From F23-D06 sp045132055 (GTDB lineage Bacteria; Bacteroidota; Bacteroidia; Bacteroidales; WCHB1-69): a stretch of DNA of 64,000 nucleotides. The DNA lies in assembly GCA_045132055.1 (NCBI GenBank), contig JBGURP010000007.1, positions 248,001-312,000 of the forward strand. Reading direction: 5' to 3'. This document shows, piece after piece, positions 24,879 through 35,306 of this stretch. How positions within the stretch are numbered: the stretch's first letter is position 1; each line of letters starts with the position of its first letter. Position numbers and translations under genes: made by a program. A model generated the notes under the pieces. That model did no database searches and was not told the origin of the DNA. It saw only the letters and a program-made list of their open reading frames with translations.

Positions 24879-27380
24879 TTAAAATAACATTCCAATTTGA
24901 TATACCAAAAATGCCATAATCCAAGCGACGAGCGTGTTGAACAGCACAGTGAACGCAGCCCATTTCCCGCCAGCCTCCTTATACACGGCTGTAACTGCCG
25001 CTACACAAGGCACATAGAGCAGAATGAAAATCATGAAGGCGTAGGCCACCAACGGGGTAAAGACCTTTTGTCCTTTCAGTTCTCCGGAGGTCCACGTCTG
25101 CGCCTGAATGCTGGCCTGCAGCGCGGAGGAATGCTCGTCAGCATCCGTGTCCGCGTGATAGAGCACACCCATAGAAGAAACCACAATCTCCTTGGCGGCC
25201 AGCCCCGTGAGCAGCGATACACCCATCTTCCAGTCAAAGCCGAGCGGTCTGAAAACCGGCGCAATCGCCTGCCCCACTCGACCGATATAGGAATTTTCGG
25301 TTTGCACCACGGAGCGGTCAAATTCCAACTGCTTGATTTGTTCGGCTTTCACTGCCTCGTCCATCTCCGTATCTGCCGAAATCTGCTCAATCTGCGCAGT
25401 GTAGCGATCAATTTGCGGACTATGTTGCGGGAAGTATTCCAGCGCCCAGATGATGACGGTGGCCACCAAAATCACCGTACCCATCTTCTTGAGGTACTGC
25501 ACGCTCTTATCCCACATGTGCACCATGGCGTTGCGGAACGTGGGCAGTCGGTACGGCGGCAGCTCCATCACAAACTGGTCGGAATTGTCTTTGAAAGCAA
25601 TCTTCTTCATCAGCAACGAGGTAAGGATGGCGAAAAGGATGCCAATCAGATAGATACTGGTGAGAACCAAGCCCTTGTACACGCCCGTGACGAACATACC
25701 ATGGGTGGTGGTGAAGATGGCGGAAATCAGCAAAAGATACACGGGCAACCGTGCCGAACATGACATGAACGGCACCGTGATGATGGTAAGGATTCTGTCT
25801 TTCTTATTCTCTAATGTCCGTGTAGCCATGATGGCCGGCACGCTGCACCCGAATCCGATGATGTAGGGAATGAACGACTTGCCATGCAAGCCCATCTTGT
25901 GCATCAGCTTGTCCATGAGAAAAGCCGCGCGAGCCATGTAACCTGTATCTTCCAATATGGAAATGAAGAAGAAGAGTATCAGGATGTTAGGCAGGAACGA
26001 ACAGACGCCGCCCACACCCGCGATGATGCCATCCACAATCAAATCTTTGAGCATGCCATCTGGCATTACGCGCGATACGAGGCCGCCCAACCATCCGAAA
26101 AACATCTCCAGCCATTCCTGTGGATAGGCACCTAAGATGAACGTCATCAGGAACATGAAGAACAGGAAGAAAATCAGGATAGGGAAACCCAACCATTTGT
26201 GGGTCAAAATGTTGTCAATAGTGTAAGCTTTCTGCTTGCTACGATCTTTGCCAACCGTATAGGTTTCTGCCAAAGCGCCCCGCACAAAACCGTATTTGGC
26301 GCCGGAAATCACCGTGGCAGCCTCCTCACGGTAGCTCTTCTCCAACAGAGCACGCTGCTCGGCAGCTACTTTTTTCAACTCCTCAAACTCAACATGTTCT
26401 TCCACCGCCTTCAGCGTAGTCTGGTCATTCTCCAGCAACTTGATGGCCACATAACGGGCTGGATATTCGCTATCAACCACCGCATCTTTCTTGATAATTC
26501 CCTTCAGAATCTCTATACTCTTCTCAATATCAGCACCATAGTTAATGTGGATATGTTTGGTATTCTGTTCCATATTCTCATAGACATCCACAATGTTTTT
26601 CATCACATCCTGAATGCCAGTACCTTTTGATGATACTGTGGGAACAATAGGGCAGCCCAGCAACCGGCTCAGCATCTCCACATCCAACTTGTCGTGATTA
26701 TGTTCCAGTTCATCAAACATATTGAGCGCCATCACCATCGGCAAGTTCATGTCGATGAGCTGGGTGGTGAGAAAAAGATTGCGTTCCAAATTGGAGGCAT
26801 CCACGATGTTAAGCACCACATCAGGGTGGTTATTGAAGACGTACTCGCGCACGTAAAGCTCCTCAGGAGTATATTCGGTAAGGGAATAGGTGCCGGGCAG
26901 ATCGGCAATCTGGATCGTATAATCCTTGTATTTGAAAACTCCGATTTTGGAATCTACCGTAACACCGCTATAGTTGCCCACCTTCTCGCGCATGCCGGTG
27001 GCGTGGTTGAAGAAGGAGGTTTTGCCACAGTTGGGGTTCCCCACCAAAGCCACGGAGATGGTTTTGCCGCGCTCGCCCAAGATTCGGGTAGTTTCCTCTG
27101 TGATGGTTCCGTTGAAGTTGTAATTATCCGCAATATCCTCTGTCAGAGGCACTACCTCAATATGTTGTGCCTCAATGCGGCGCAAAGAGACATGGCTCTG
27201 CATAATTTCGTACTCGATAGGATCGTGCAGCGGGGCGTTCTTGATGACGCGCACCTTCTCGCCACGCACGAAGCCCAGTTCCATCAGCCGGTGCCGGAAG
27301 CCGCCGTGACCGCTCAGCTTCACAATCACACATTGCGAACCGGTCGGCATATCAACGAGTCTAAAGGTTTGATCATCCAT
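24879..27380 (-). CDS. feoB: FeoA-FeoB fusion, ferrous iron transporter
   Basis: Ferrous iron importer. The 833-residue fusion has a FeoA SH3-like domain (about 5-80, 'MELGFVRGEKVRVIKNAPL'), the FeoB G domain with G1 'GNPNCGKTS' (114-122), 'GVTVDSKIG', 'DLPGTYSLT' and 'NIVDASNLERN', then two Gate/membrane halves with 'PFMSCSARLPVY' (the conserved Cys motif) and 'LTGLAAKEIVVSS'. FeoA-FeoB fusions are common in Bacteroidota. It is the first gene of a minus-strand run with the efflux protein and the Cys-rich protein. I see no convincing Fur box in the 207-nt upstream gap. Confidence 0.96.
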   Translation of the reverse strand: MDDQTFRLVDMPTGSQCVIVKLSGHGGFRHRLMELGFVRGEKVRVIKNAPLHDPIEYEIMQSHVSLRRIEAQHIEVVPLTEDIADNYNFNGTITEETTRILGERGKTISVALVGNPNCGKTSFFNHATGMREKVGNYSGVTVDSKIGVFKYKDYTIQIADLPGTYSLTEYTPEELYVREYVFNNHPDVVLNIVDASNLERNLFLTTQLIDMNLPMVMALNMFDELEHNHDKLDVEMLSRLLGCPIVPTVSSKGTGIQDVMKNIVDVYENMEQNTKHIHINYGADIEKSIEILKGIIKKDAVVDSEYPARYVAIKLLENDQTTLKAVEEHVEFEELKKVAAEQRALLEKSYREEAATVISGAKYGFVRGALAETYTVGKDRSKQKAYTIDNILTHKWLGFPILIFFLFFMFLMTFILGAYPQEWLEMFFGWLGGLVSRVMPDGMLKDLIVDGIIAGVGGVCSFLPNILILFFFISILEDTGYMARAAFLMDKLMHKMGLHGKSFIPYIIGFGCSVPAIMATRTLENKKDRILTIITVPFMSCSARLPVYLLLISAIFTTTHGMFVTGVYKGLVLTSIYLIGILFAILTSLLMKKIAFKDNSDQFVMELPPYRLPTFRNAMVHMWDKSVQYLKKMGTVILVATVIIWALEYFPQHSPQIDRYTAQIEQISADTEMDEAVKAEQIKQLEFDRSVVQTENSYIGRVGQAIAPVFRPLGFDWKMGVSLLTGLAAKEIVVSSMGVLYHADTDADEHSSALQASIQAQTWTSGELKGQKVFTPLVAYAFMIFILLYVPCVAAVTAVYKEAGGKWAAFTVLFNTLVAWIMAFLVYQIGMLF

Positions 27381-27557
27381 ATTTTATATTAATTCTTATC
27401 TATTTTTAACACTGTGCAAAAATGAGGTTTTCTGAATTAATCTACATCCCCAAAAATGATGATTTCCGCAACATATTTTACCCAAGAATGAAAAGGTTAT
27501 CATTTTGAATAATTTTGCAAAAAAAATTAAAAATAATTGATTTTTTTAAATTTTTCG

Positions 27558-27565
27558 TATCTTTG
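27558..27565 (+). promoter_or_regulatory. Promoter of the giant surface-protein gene
   Basis: The -7 box TATCTTTG lies 18 nt after a TTG at 27537-27539, which fits the Bacteroidota -33/-7 spacing. The ATG follows at 27588. The region upstream is very A/T-rich. Confidence 0.75.
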
Positions 27566-27587
27566 GGGCTGATTTTTTATCATTCTC

Positions 27588-30500
27588 ATGAAAAAACTAT
27601 TACTATTTTTCATTTGCTGCTTTTTAGCCCTGCTAGGCCAAGAAGCATGGGGACAGGATTTGCCATTCCCATACGATATTCATGTTGAAACTTTTGCTGG
27701 CAACTGCTTCGATGACTCGCAGGCAATCATCACGTTATGGGACGCTACAGGCAATGAAGTGGTGATAGATCCGAGCACCCACCATGCCGTTGACATAACG
27801 GTTCATCCTTTTTTCAATGTAGAATTCCAATATCGTAACCAGACGGCGGGCACCAACACCCGATACGACTCTTTGAACAACATACAATTGAGTGCCGGAA
27901 CCTATTGCTTCGGCGTGGTAGGTTATGTGCCTGTAATCAATAACGGCGACACCACATTCGAATTGGTGGACACCATCATCTGCAACATTGTTGTTCCCAC
28001 ACATTACAACCACTTTGAGGCATCCATGTTGTCTGGCATTGCCGGAGACAATGATTATAACGGGAGAGAGAGGTGCGGCATACGCCACGCCTTTGAATGT
28101 GCTGACATTGGCCGTCTTCAGCTGAAACTCCGTTATGGTAAATTCCCCTATCACGTGCAAATTTACGATGAAAACAACCAATTAGTGCGTGACCGCTACT
28201 ACTACCAGCGCGAACATAACGGCACCGATTCATCCTTTGCTGACTACATGGATTTCTATACCTTTGACAGCCTGGCAGCCGGTGACTATACCCTTGTCGC
28301 GAGCGACTCTTGCGGGTATAGCATCCGTTTAACCTCCAACGTTCCTTTACAGGTCTTTCGTTATTATACTTTCTTACATTACCGACAGTGTTATAATACG
28401 AACATGAATGATTCGGTTTTTGCATATCAATTTAGATATTATAATTATTGGATTGAAGATAACAATCATAACTATGACTTACCCTATTTGGACACATTGG
28501 TGAAATACCGTTTTATCAACCCAGGTCAGGATACCACACGTTGGTATAGTATTAGTGGAGGTGCATTTTATAGGAATGGATGGCATGTTTCCTTTATGGA
28601 TACCATAAACAACATTGACCGCTATTGTGACATGTACGGCGACACCATCACGTTTCAACTTTGGAACAGTTGTTCGGGTCTCTACACTGTTAAATATGGC
28701 ATTCACGATCCTTCTATTGATGACAATTATTACAGCGGAAACAGCTATCAGTATCAAGAATCTCCTGAACAACTCGAGACTATAGTCACGGAGGCCGACA
28801 CTTGTGCTGTGCACTACCTTTCGGGGGTAATCACACAAAGGTATTTCATTTCAGCTTATAGCTGCAATGGATATACATCATATACTTATGGTTATGAACC
28901 TGGCACCAACACAACTTCTATCAATTCTTTCAACTTTACCCCACCTCTATCACTAGATGTTTATACTGCAAATGACGAACGAGTACTTGCTCACGATGAA
29001 AAATCATCCTTTAACCAGCTATCCTGTTCGTTTACCAATCCTACCCTCACTGACACATCCATGCTGGTACATATTGTTCTGACAGATGCCCATGGCTGTG
29101 TACTGGAATCGTTTTACCGGAATTACCAATTCACAGTGGACACTCTTGAAGGAGATGTACCTTACACATGGGAATTTGAAAAAGACAATTATGGTTGTTA
29201 TAGTGATCACTATATTTTGTTAAGGGAGAAAGGTGTAGATTTTTATCGTTTTCGCAAGAATGCTGTTGTGAGACTGATTGATAGTCCTCAGTACGATCGT
29301 TATAATTTTACCGCCACATACCACGAATTGGATGACCAATGGGATGTGGTCATGGAAGATACTTCAATCCACTATTTCCAGGTTGATTTTTCCATGTCCG
29401 ACCAGGAATGGCACTTTTGGATCCACACGCCCAATTGGCCCTACAATCCCAGCATTCCAACAGGACGCTATGTCTTTACCGTTACTTCCGACTGTGGTAC
29501 CGACACGCTCACTTATACTTATTCGTATAGCGATATTCGTGAACGACATGCTTTTTTTAGTGTAGAACCACAATTTCCGGGCGTACAGGTTTGTGACCGG
29601 TACTTTGTCACGCCCTATGCGGAAGTGATGGTCAATGAATACCGCATTGATGTCAATGTCAGCAACGACGAGCCTATTGAAACGTATTATTATACCACAC
29701 CTTCCTTTTCTGTGGTAAGCGGACCCACCAGTGGTTGGTATTACTCTAACAACCAAATCGTGTTCACAATTCCAGGAACCTATGTTGTCATGGCATCTTC
29801 AAGGCCTAGTTGTATGAATGAAACCATATATCATTACGACACCATCACCTATGAGCCGATTTATATAGATTTCAACATGGGATATGCGGTCATCTGCGAT
29901 GCTTATACCAGTACAGGGAACGTACTCACCCACGCCTTCAACGGCACGCAGCCATACCAGTATTATTTGTATGATCATGCAGACTTGGAAGGGACCCTCC
30001 TCGGGACAAGCTTGGACGGCAACTTTTACGACATTCCTCTTTCAGAAGGACAACAAGTATCTGTAATGGCCGTAGATTCATGCCAAAACAGTTTCTCCAT
30101 CAATATGGTAGTAACCTCGCTCAGTCAAAGTGCGTTGGCATGGGAGAGCGGCTATGCACCGGGAAATGGGCACTGCGAGGGTGACAGCGCCTTCCTTGCG
30201 GCACTTCCATTCACGCAATCCGTCACTTACCACTGGTCAGGACCTAACAACTTCGAAAGCGACGAGCGTGAGAACACCATTTATCTTCCCTACGGCAGCG
30301 AAAGCGGCTGGTACACCTTGGACATCACCAATACAGGATGCCAGACCGCATTCACTGACAGTGTGTATATTGAGGTGCTTCACGCCCCCACCGTGGAGAT
30401 TCTGAGTGACACCACTCTTTGTGCAGGCAGTGAGATAGAACTGTCGTTAGTAGCTCATGGTAATGGTAATTTACACTACACCTTCCACCATGTCGGGGCG

Positions 30501-33500
30501 CCTCAGTCTGGAGAACTGGACCTCACAACCCTCGCTGGGGACACCCTTCACCAAACTTTCCCCATCTGGGGAGATAACATCTTCTGGGTTACAGATGCCG
30601 CGGACGATCGTTGTGCATACAACTACATCATCGACACCACTCATGTACTGATTTACGGCGTAGAGCCTGATGCAACCCCTAACATCCACACCTATGGCGG
30701 AACCGTATGCTACGACAGCGACATCTTCTTGATGGCAAATTCAACGCTCACTCCGCCGTATTACCTGAACTGGTACTCTTCTCCGACCCAAGAGGAACTT
30801 TTGCAAAGCGATACCATCTTGAGCAGCACACAAGTGTCCCAACTTTCTATCCCTAATCTGACTCATGACACAGTTTTATACATATCTCTCTCCAATCCAG
30901 GCCGCTGCGAGAACTTATACGGTGCCATCCACCACACAGTAAACATGAACGGCAGGACCCTCCTGTTGCAAAGTGGCGAAGGAGCACGCTTCTTCGATAG
31001 CGGAGGCGAATATGGCAACTATAGCAATAACGAACAGATAACCCAAACGTTCTGTTGCACAGGACAGGGCGCATTAAGGCTACACTTCAACTCGTTAGAT
31101 GTTATCGCCGGCGACACTTTGTTTATCTATGCTGGCGCGATAGCCGACCCATCCCTTCTTGTGTCTGCCATAACCTATTCTACTCATAATCCAGACCTTG
31201 TCATCGAAAGCAACTGTGTCACATTCCACTTCTCATCCAACTGGATAAATGTAGGAGATGGATGGAGCATCGATATTTTGACAGAAATGGTAATGACCGA
31301 AATACACGGTTACGTCCATCCTCTTATTCTAGACACGCTTTCAGTAGAGGTTTGCCAGTCGGAAACGCCCTACACCCTGGCACCGTTCGACTATCTTGAC
31401 ATCTCCACCCCAGGTCATTTCACCTATGACACAATACTAGTCGCTGCCAACGGTTGCGACAGCTTGTTGAATTTGGATTTATGGGTAAAGCCTGTTTCCG
31501 ACACCACCCTCTACGACTCTACGCAATATGCACTGCTTCCGTTTACATGGAATGGCATCGTCTTCAACGATTTCGGAACCCAGGAGGCAACCTTTACCAA
31601 CATTTACAATTGCGACAGTGTAGTACACATGGTTCTTACGTGGACTCCTGCGCTTGAGCTCACATATGACACAATCGTTTGCGAAAGCGATCTTCCTTTT
31701 GAGTGGTACGGGATACCCTTCGAAGAATCGGACACCGTAACTATTGGTGTGGACACGCTCATCACCCTTCAGGTGGAGATTTTCAGACCTCGCCTTACGG
31801 TGTGTTCAGATGTCACCATCCGTACCAGAGACACAGCAGAATTGTGGGCCTCGGGAGCAGATTATTACTTATGGACACCCTCAATGGACCTTTCCTCCGA
31901 CCACACAGATACTACATACGCCTTCCCTGAACGGACAACCACTTACTACGTCACAGGAACGTATAGCGGAAATCCTTGTAGCGCCGACACATCCATCGTC
32001 GTCACTGTGATTCCGCGGAATACAGTGGACGATTATATCACCATTCCGATGAATCTCGGCATAGACATCTATCCATTGGCTAACGACACCCTCAGCTGCA
32101 CTGATGCCGTACCCGAAATCGTGTTTGGTCCGTCTCATGGCAGCGCATCCGTGCAGGGTTCCATTGTAAACTATCAGCCGGCAACGGGGTTCATTGGCAT
32201 TGACTCCATATTCTACGCTGTGAACTGCAATGACACCATTAACCGCGCGTATATCTTTATTCTGATGCAACCCTATCCAGACAATGTAGATAGCGCCGAA
32301 TGCGTATTTCCTCCAGCTACCAACGTATGGTCCATCCGCCAAAGTGCTGTTTCCACCGTCAGCAATGCGGTAACGGTTTCCGTACCAATGGTCGGCGACA
32401 TTGACGACGATAACGAGCCCGAAATTCTGATTCCACAAGCCACCTATGGAAGTACTTTCCACAGCATTGGCGTTTATAAAGCCGATGGCAGACTGGAAAT
32501 ACAATTCCCCGTGGCAACCAGCTACATTTGGAACAACCTCGCTATGGGGAAAGTGCAAATCTCACCCAATGTCTATCAGCCCATTGTGGTGCTTTTTGCT
32601 GCCGATAGACACTTGTACGCCTACGATTACAGCGGCACGCAGTTGTGGCGTTCCGACCAGCCTTTCACCAGCCACAATAATGAGACGATTTCACTGCCGG
32701 CGGTTTCATTTGCCGACTTCAACCATGACGGTTGGAGCGAGGTGTTCATCGGCAGCGAGATATACGATGCTGCGACAGGTACGCTTTTGTGCAAGGCAAA
32801 TGGCAATACCGGCCACGCATGTAGAAACTGGGACAACAATATCCACACCTACCAGTCGATGGCGGCGGATCTTACAGGTGACTTCGACCTCGACCTCGCG
32901 GCGGGCAACACCATTTATCATGTCATTCTGCAAAGCAGGACCGATTTCACCAGAAACAAAATAGAGGTGGCAAGACAAGTGGATTCTACGGATATGCGAA
33001 TGGCAGACAATTCCGCAATCCCGTTCACTGACGGAAACACCTTTGCCGTGGACATTAACCTTGATGGCAAGTTAGACGTTGTAACGATGAATGTGGATCA
33101 GAGCAACCACGTGTTGTACCTGTACGTGTGGGATGCCAACACGGGCGAGATTATCTGTTCCAAGAAGATACCCAACAGTACCAAGTTCGGAGTCCCGCAG
33201 ATCGGTGACATTGACCGTGACGGTGCACCGGAGTTGTGTTTCATTGTAGGAACTGCTGCAGGACACGGTACAGGCAGCAACGACCTGATATACGCGCTGA
33301 AGTACAACGGCAACAATTCCAATCATGAGATGGATGTCTTCTGGACAATGTCACACTCGGACAATTCCGGATCAACGGGACTTTCCCTTTTCGACTTCAA
33401 CCAAGATGGCTATGCAGAGTTAGTATATCGCGACTTATACAACCTGCGCATCATCAATGGCAGCTTGGTACACCACCTGACACATGCGGCAGTTTCTGCG

Positions 33501-35273
33501 CCATACAATCTTGCCACAATCGCTTGTTGCAGTGCTACCGGTATCGAATATCCAGTGATTGCGGATGTGGACTTGGACGGCGAAGCGGAAATTGTGGTGG
33601 GTGGTGCATCCTCTCCTACCGATTTCGGTTATCTGTACTACTTCAAGTCCAATGGCAACCCATGGGCGCCGGCGCGGCACATCTGGAACCAATATGCCTA
33701 CAATAACACCAATGTAAACGATGACGGCAGCATCCCACTTTGGCAGTTCAACAACGCGACAATGCTTCCTGACCGCTACAATCCGTCCGCATGGAGCCAA
33801 CCTTTCAACAACTTCCTGCAACAGGGCACCTCCATTGATCGTTTTGGAAAGCCCTTCACCATCGTGCCCGATGTCGCCGTCACTGGAAGTGCTACAATCA
33901 ACTATTATCCTGACAGCGTGACAATCGACATCTCCTATTGCAATGAAGGTGAAAATGTCCTGAATGCACCTTATGAAATCACCGTCTATGAGAATGAATA
34001 CCGCGATACGGTGCTCTGGGTGGAGACAGTATCAACCGCTTTGCCTGTCGATAGCTGCACGCACTACAGTTTCTCCTTGCCTCAGGAGGTCATTTGCGCC
34101 CATCGGAGCCTTGCAGACTTAGTGGTCGCAGTGAACGATGGTGGCTTCGGCGTAGCACAAAACGGCGAACAACAAGGTGAATGCGACACGCTCAACAACT
34201 TTGCTGCCGCGAATGTCATTATCGCCCGCGACACCACCTATATTTTCGACACCATCGTTCAAAACCAACTTCCATATTCCATATCGGGACTGGTATTTGA
34301 GGAAGCTGGTATTGATGAAATTACACTTGCCAACCAACACGGATGTGACAGCACCGTTATCGTTGACCTATTCGTTTGGTCCAACGTCAGCACAAACGTT
34401 GACAGTACCATTTGCGATAATGCACTGCCCTTCACTTGGAATGGTCGTGTTTTCACTACTGCTGGAAGTGATTCCGCAGTGTTCGCCGCGCACAGCGATG
34501 CCGATAGCATCGTATATATGACCCTGTATGTAAATCCGACAAGCCACACACTTATTACCGATAGCGTATGTCAAGGAGACAACTACACACTCTATAACTT
34601 TAACATTTCCTCATCTGAGACTGACACATACGGAAATACCATCTATTTCCAACATCTTACAAACCAGTGGCAGTGCGACAGTACGGTTGAACTCCATCTA
34701 TTTGTGACACCAGTGCCACAACTTGAGTTCACACCAGAACCTGAAAAAATGCTTCTCTCAGAGGGTGGCCTAATCGTCTTCCACAACAACACTGACATTT
34801 CAACGCTTGAAGGGGAAACGTATCACTGGAGCTGGAACTCCGGGGACGATAATAGCGAGAACTCGTCCGACTACGATTTTGAGCACACCTATCGAACTTG
34901 GGGAGAATTCTTGGTAACCCTTTCATTGCAAATATATGAATGTGAAGCTTCGGTATCTCATTCTGTTTACATTGAGGCGGATTTGGAGTTTCCGAATGTC
35001 ATCACGCCCAACGGCGACGGCATAAACGATGTGTTTGCCATCATCAATATGGATGAAGAGCGTCCCAACCACCTTGTCATCTTCGACCGATGGGGAAAGA
35101 AAGTCTTCGATTGCAAAAACTACCAGACCTACGTTCGTGACGGTGTGATATATAATGAAAATCAAGGCTTTTCAGCTGACAATCTGTCTGATGGAGTCTA
35201 TTTCTACTCATTCCATTATCAGGGACAAGTACGTACGGTGGATTTCCACGGTTCGCTTACGGTTATCCGGTAA
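27588..35273 (+). CDS. Giant secreted protein with FG-GAP/VCBS region and type IX (CHU_C) sorting domain
   Basis: A 2561-residue cell-surface or secreted protein. Order of parts: signal peptide (1-22, ending 'GQEAWGQ'); a long Tyr/Asp/Thr-rich region without a recognised domain (about 25-1110); a CUB-like domain (about 1117-1235, 'LLQSGEGARFFDSGGEYGNY', 'LFIYAG'); Ig-like modules with recurring 'LPFTWNG..F' and 'CDS...L.L' (about 1245-1420 and again 2215-2370); an FG-GAP/VCBS calcium-binding propeller-like stretch (about 1580-2030) with 'GDIDDDNEPE', 'ADFNHDGWSEV', 'GDIDRDGAPE', 'FDFNQDGYAE' and 'ADVDLDGEAE'; a PKD-like domain (about 2375-2465); and a CHU_C sorting domain (2467-2561, 'FPNVITPNGDGINDVF', 'RWGKKVF'). 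This last marks type B cargo of type IX secretion. It is likely an adhesin or surface-layer protein. Codon use is more A/T-rich in 28.3-29.9 kb than elsewhere. Confidence 0.9.
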   Translation: MKKLLLFFICCFLALLGQEAWGQDLPFPYDIHVETFAGNCFDDSQAIITLWDATGNEVVIDPSTHHAVDITVHPFFNVEFQYRNQTAGTNTRYDSLNNIQLSAGTYCFGVVGYVPVINNGDTTFELVDTIICNIVVPTHYNHFEASMLSGIAGDNDYNGRERCGIRHAFECADIGRLQLKLRYGKFPYHVQIYDENNQLVRDRYYYQREHNGTDSSFADYMDFYTFDSLAAGDYTLVASDSCGYSIRLTSNVPLQVFRYYTFLHYRQCYNTNMNDSVFAYQFRYYNYWIEDNNHNYDLPYLDTLVKYRFINPGQDTTRWYSISGGAFYRNGWHVSFMDTINNIDRYCDMYGDTITFQLWNSCSGLYTVKYGIHDPSIDDNYYSGNSYQYQESPEQLETIVTEADTCAVHYLSGVITQRYFISAYSCNGYTSYTYGYEPGTNTTSINSFNFTPPLSLDVYTANDERVLAHDEKSSFNQLSCSFTNPTLTDTSMLVHIVLTDAHGCVLESFYRNYQFTVDTLEGDVPYTWEFEKDNYGCYSDHYILLREKGVDFYRFRKNAVVRLIDSPQYDRYNFTATYHELDDQWDVVMEDTSIHYFQVDFSMSDQEWHFWIHTPNWPYNPSIPTGRYVFTVTSDCGTDTLTYTYSYSDIRERHAFFSVEPQFPGVQVCDRYFVTPYAEVMVNEYRIDVNVSNDEPIETYYYTTPSFSVVSGPTSGWYYSNNQIVFTIPGTYVVMASSRPSCMNETIYHYDTITYEPIYIDFNMGYAVICDAYTSTGNVLTHAFNGTQPYQYYLYDHADLEGTLLGTSLDGNFYDIPLSEGQQVSVMAVDSCQNSFSINMVVTSLSQSALAWESGYAPGNGHCEGDSAFLAALPFTQSVTYHWSGPNNFESDERENTIYLPYGSESGWYTLDITNTGCQTAFTDSVYIEVLHAPTVEILSDTTLCAGSEIELSLVAHGNGNLHYTFHHVGAPQSGELDLTTLAGDTLHQTFPIWGDNIFWVTDAADDRCAYNYIIDTTHVLIYGVEPDATPNIHTYGGTVCYDSDIFLMANSTLTPPYYLNWYSSPTQEELLQSDTILSSTQVSQLSIPNLTHDTVLYISLSNPGRCENLYGAIHHTVNMNGRTLLLQSGEGARFFDSGGEYGNYSNNEQITQTFCCTGQGALRLHFNSLDVIAGDTLFIYAGAIADPSLLVSAITYSTHNPDLVIESNCVTFHFSSNWINVGDGWSIDILTEMVMTEIHGYVHPLILDTLSVEVCQSETPYTLAPFDYLDISTPGHFTYDTILVAANGCDSLLNLDLWVKPVSDTTLYDSTQYALLPFTWNGIVFNDFGTQEATFTNIYNCDSVVHMVLTWTPALELTYDTIVCESDLPFEWYGIPFEESDTVTIGVDTLITLQVEIFRPRLTVCSDVTIRTRDTAELWASGADYYLWTPSMDLSSDHTDTTYAFPERTTTYYVTGTYSGNPCSADTSIVVTVIPRNTVDDYITIPMNLGIDIYPLANDTLSCTDAVPEIVFGPSHGSASVQGSIVNYQPATGFIGIDSIFYAVNCNDTINRAYIFILMQPYPDNVDSAECVFPPATNVWSIRQSAVSTVSNAVTVSVPMVGDIDDDNEPEILIPQATYGSTFHSIGVYKADGRLEIQFPVATSYIWNNLAMGKVQISPNVYQPIVVLFAADRHLYAYDYSGTQLWRSDQPFTSHNNETISLPAVSFADFNHDGWSEVFIGSEIYDAATGTLLCKANGNTGHACRNWDNNIHTYQSMAADLTGDFDLDLAAGNTIYHVILQSRTDFTRNKIEVARQVDSTDMRMADNSAIPFTDGNTFAVDINLDGKLDVVTMNVDQSNHVLYLYVWDANTGEIICSKKIPNSTKFGVPQIGDIDRDGAPELCFIVGTAAGHGTGSNDLIYALKYNGNNSNHEMDVFWTMSHSDNSGSTGLSLFDFNQDGYAELVYRDLYNLRIINGSLVHHLTHAAVSAPYNLATIACCSATGIEYPVIADVDLDGEAEIVVGGASSPTDFGYLYYFKSNGNPWAPARHIWNQYAYNNTNVNDDGSIPLWQFNNATMLPDRYNPSAWSQPFNNFLQQGTSIDRFGKPFTIVPDVAVTGSATINYYPDSVTIDISYCNEGENVLNAPYEITVYENEYRDTVLWVETVSTALPVDSCTHYSFSLPQEVICAHRSLADLVVAVNDGGFGVAQNGEQQGECDTLNNFAAANVIIARDTTYIFDTIVQNQLPYSISGLVFEEAGIDEITLANQHGCDSTVIVDLFVWSNVSTNVDSTICDNALPFTWNGRVFTTAGSDSAVFAAHSDADSIVYMTLYVNPTSHTLITDSVCQGDNYTLYNFNISSSETDTYGNTIYFQHLTNQWQCDSTVELHLFVTPVPQLEFTPEPEKMLLSEGGLIVFHNNTDISTLEGETYHWSWNSGDDNSENSSDYDFEHTYRTWGEFLVTLSLQIYECEASVSHSVYIEADLEFPNVITPNGDGINDVFAIINMDEERPNHLVIFDRWGKKVFDCKNYQTYVRDGVIYNENQGFSADNLSDGVYFYSFHYQGQVRTVDFHGSLTVIR

Positions 35274-35276
35274 AGT

Positions 35277-35303
35277 AAAGGCTGCCACATTGTGACAGCC
35301 TTT
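35277..35303. terminator. Terminator shared by convergent genes
   Basis: Stem AAAGGCTG/CAGCCTTT with an inner CAC/GTG after one mismatch. It lies between the stop of the giant gene (35273) and the stop of the glycosyltransferase gene (35307), with A and T ends serving both directions. Confidence 0.8.
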
Positions 35304-35306
35304 ATG

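Noticed and set aside
27381..27557. Fur box before feoAB
   Set aside because: The gap is A/T-rich with several partial TTATCATT-like strings, but none forms a convincing inverted repeat near a promoter.
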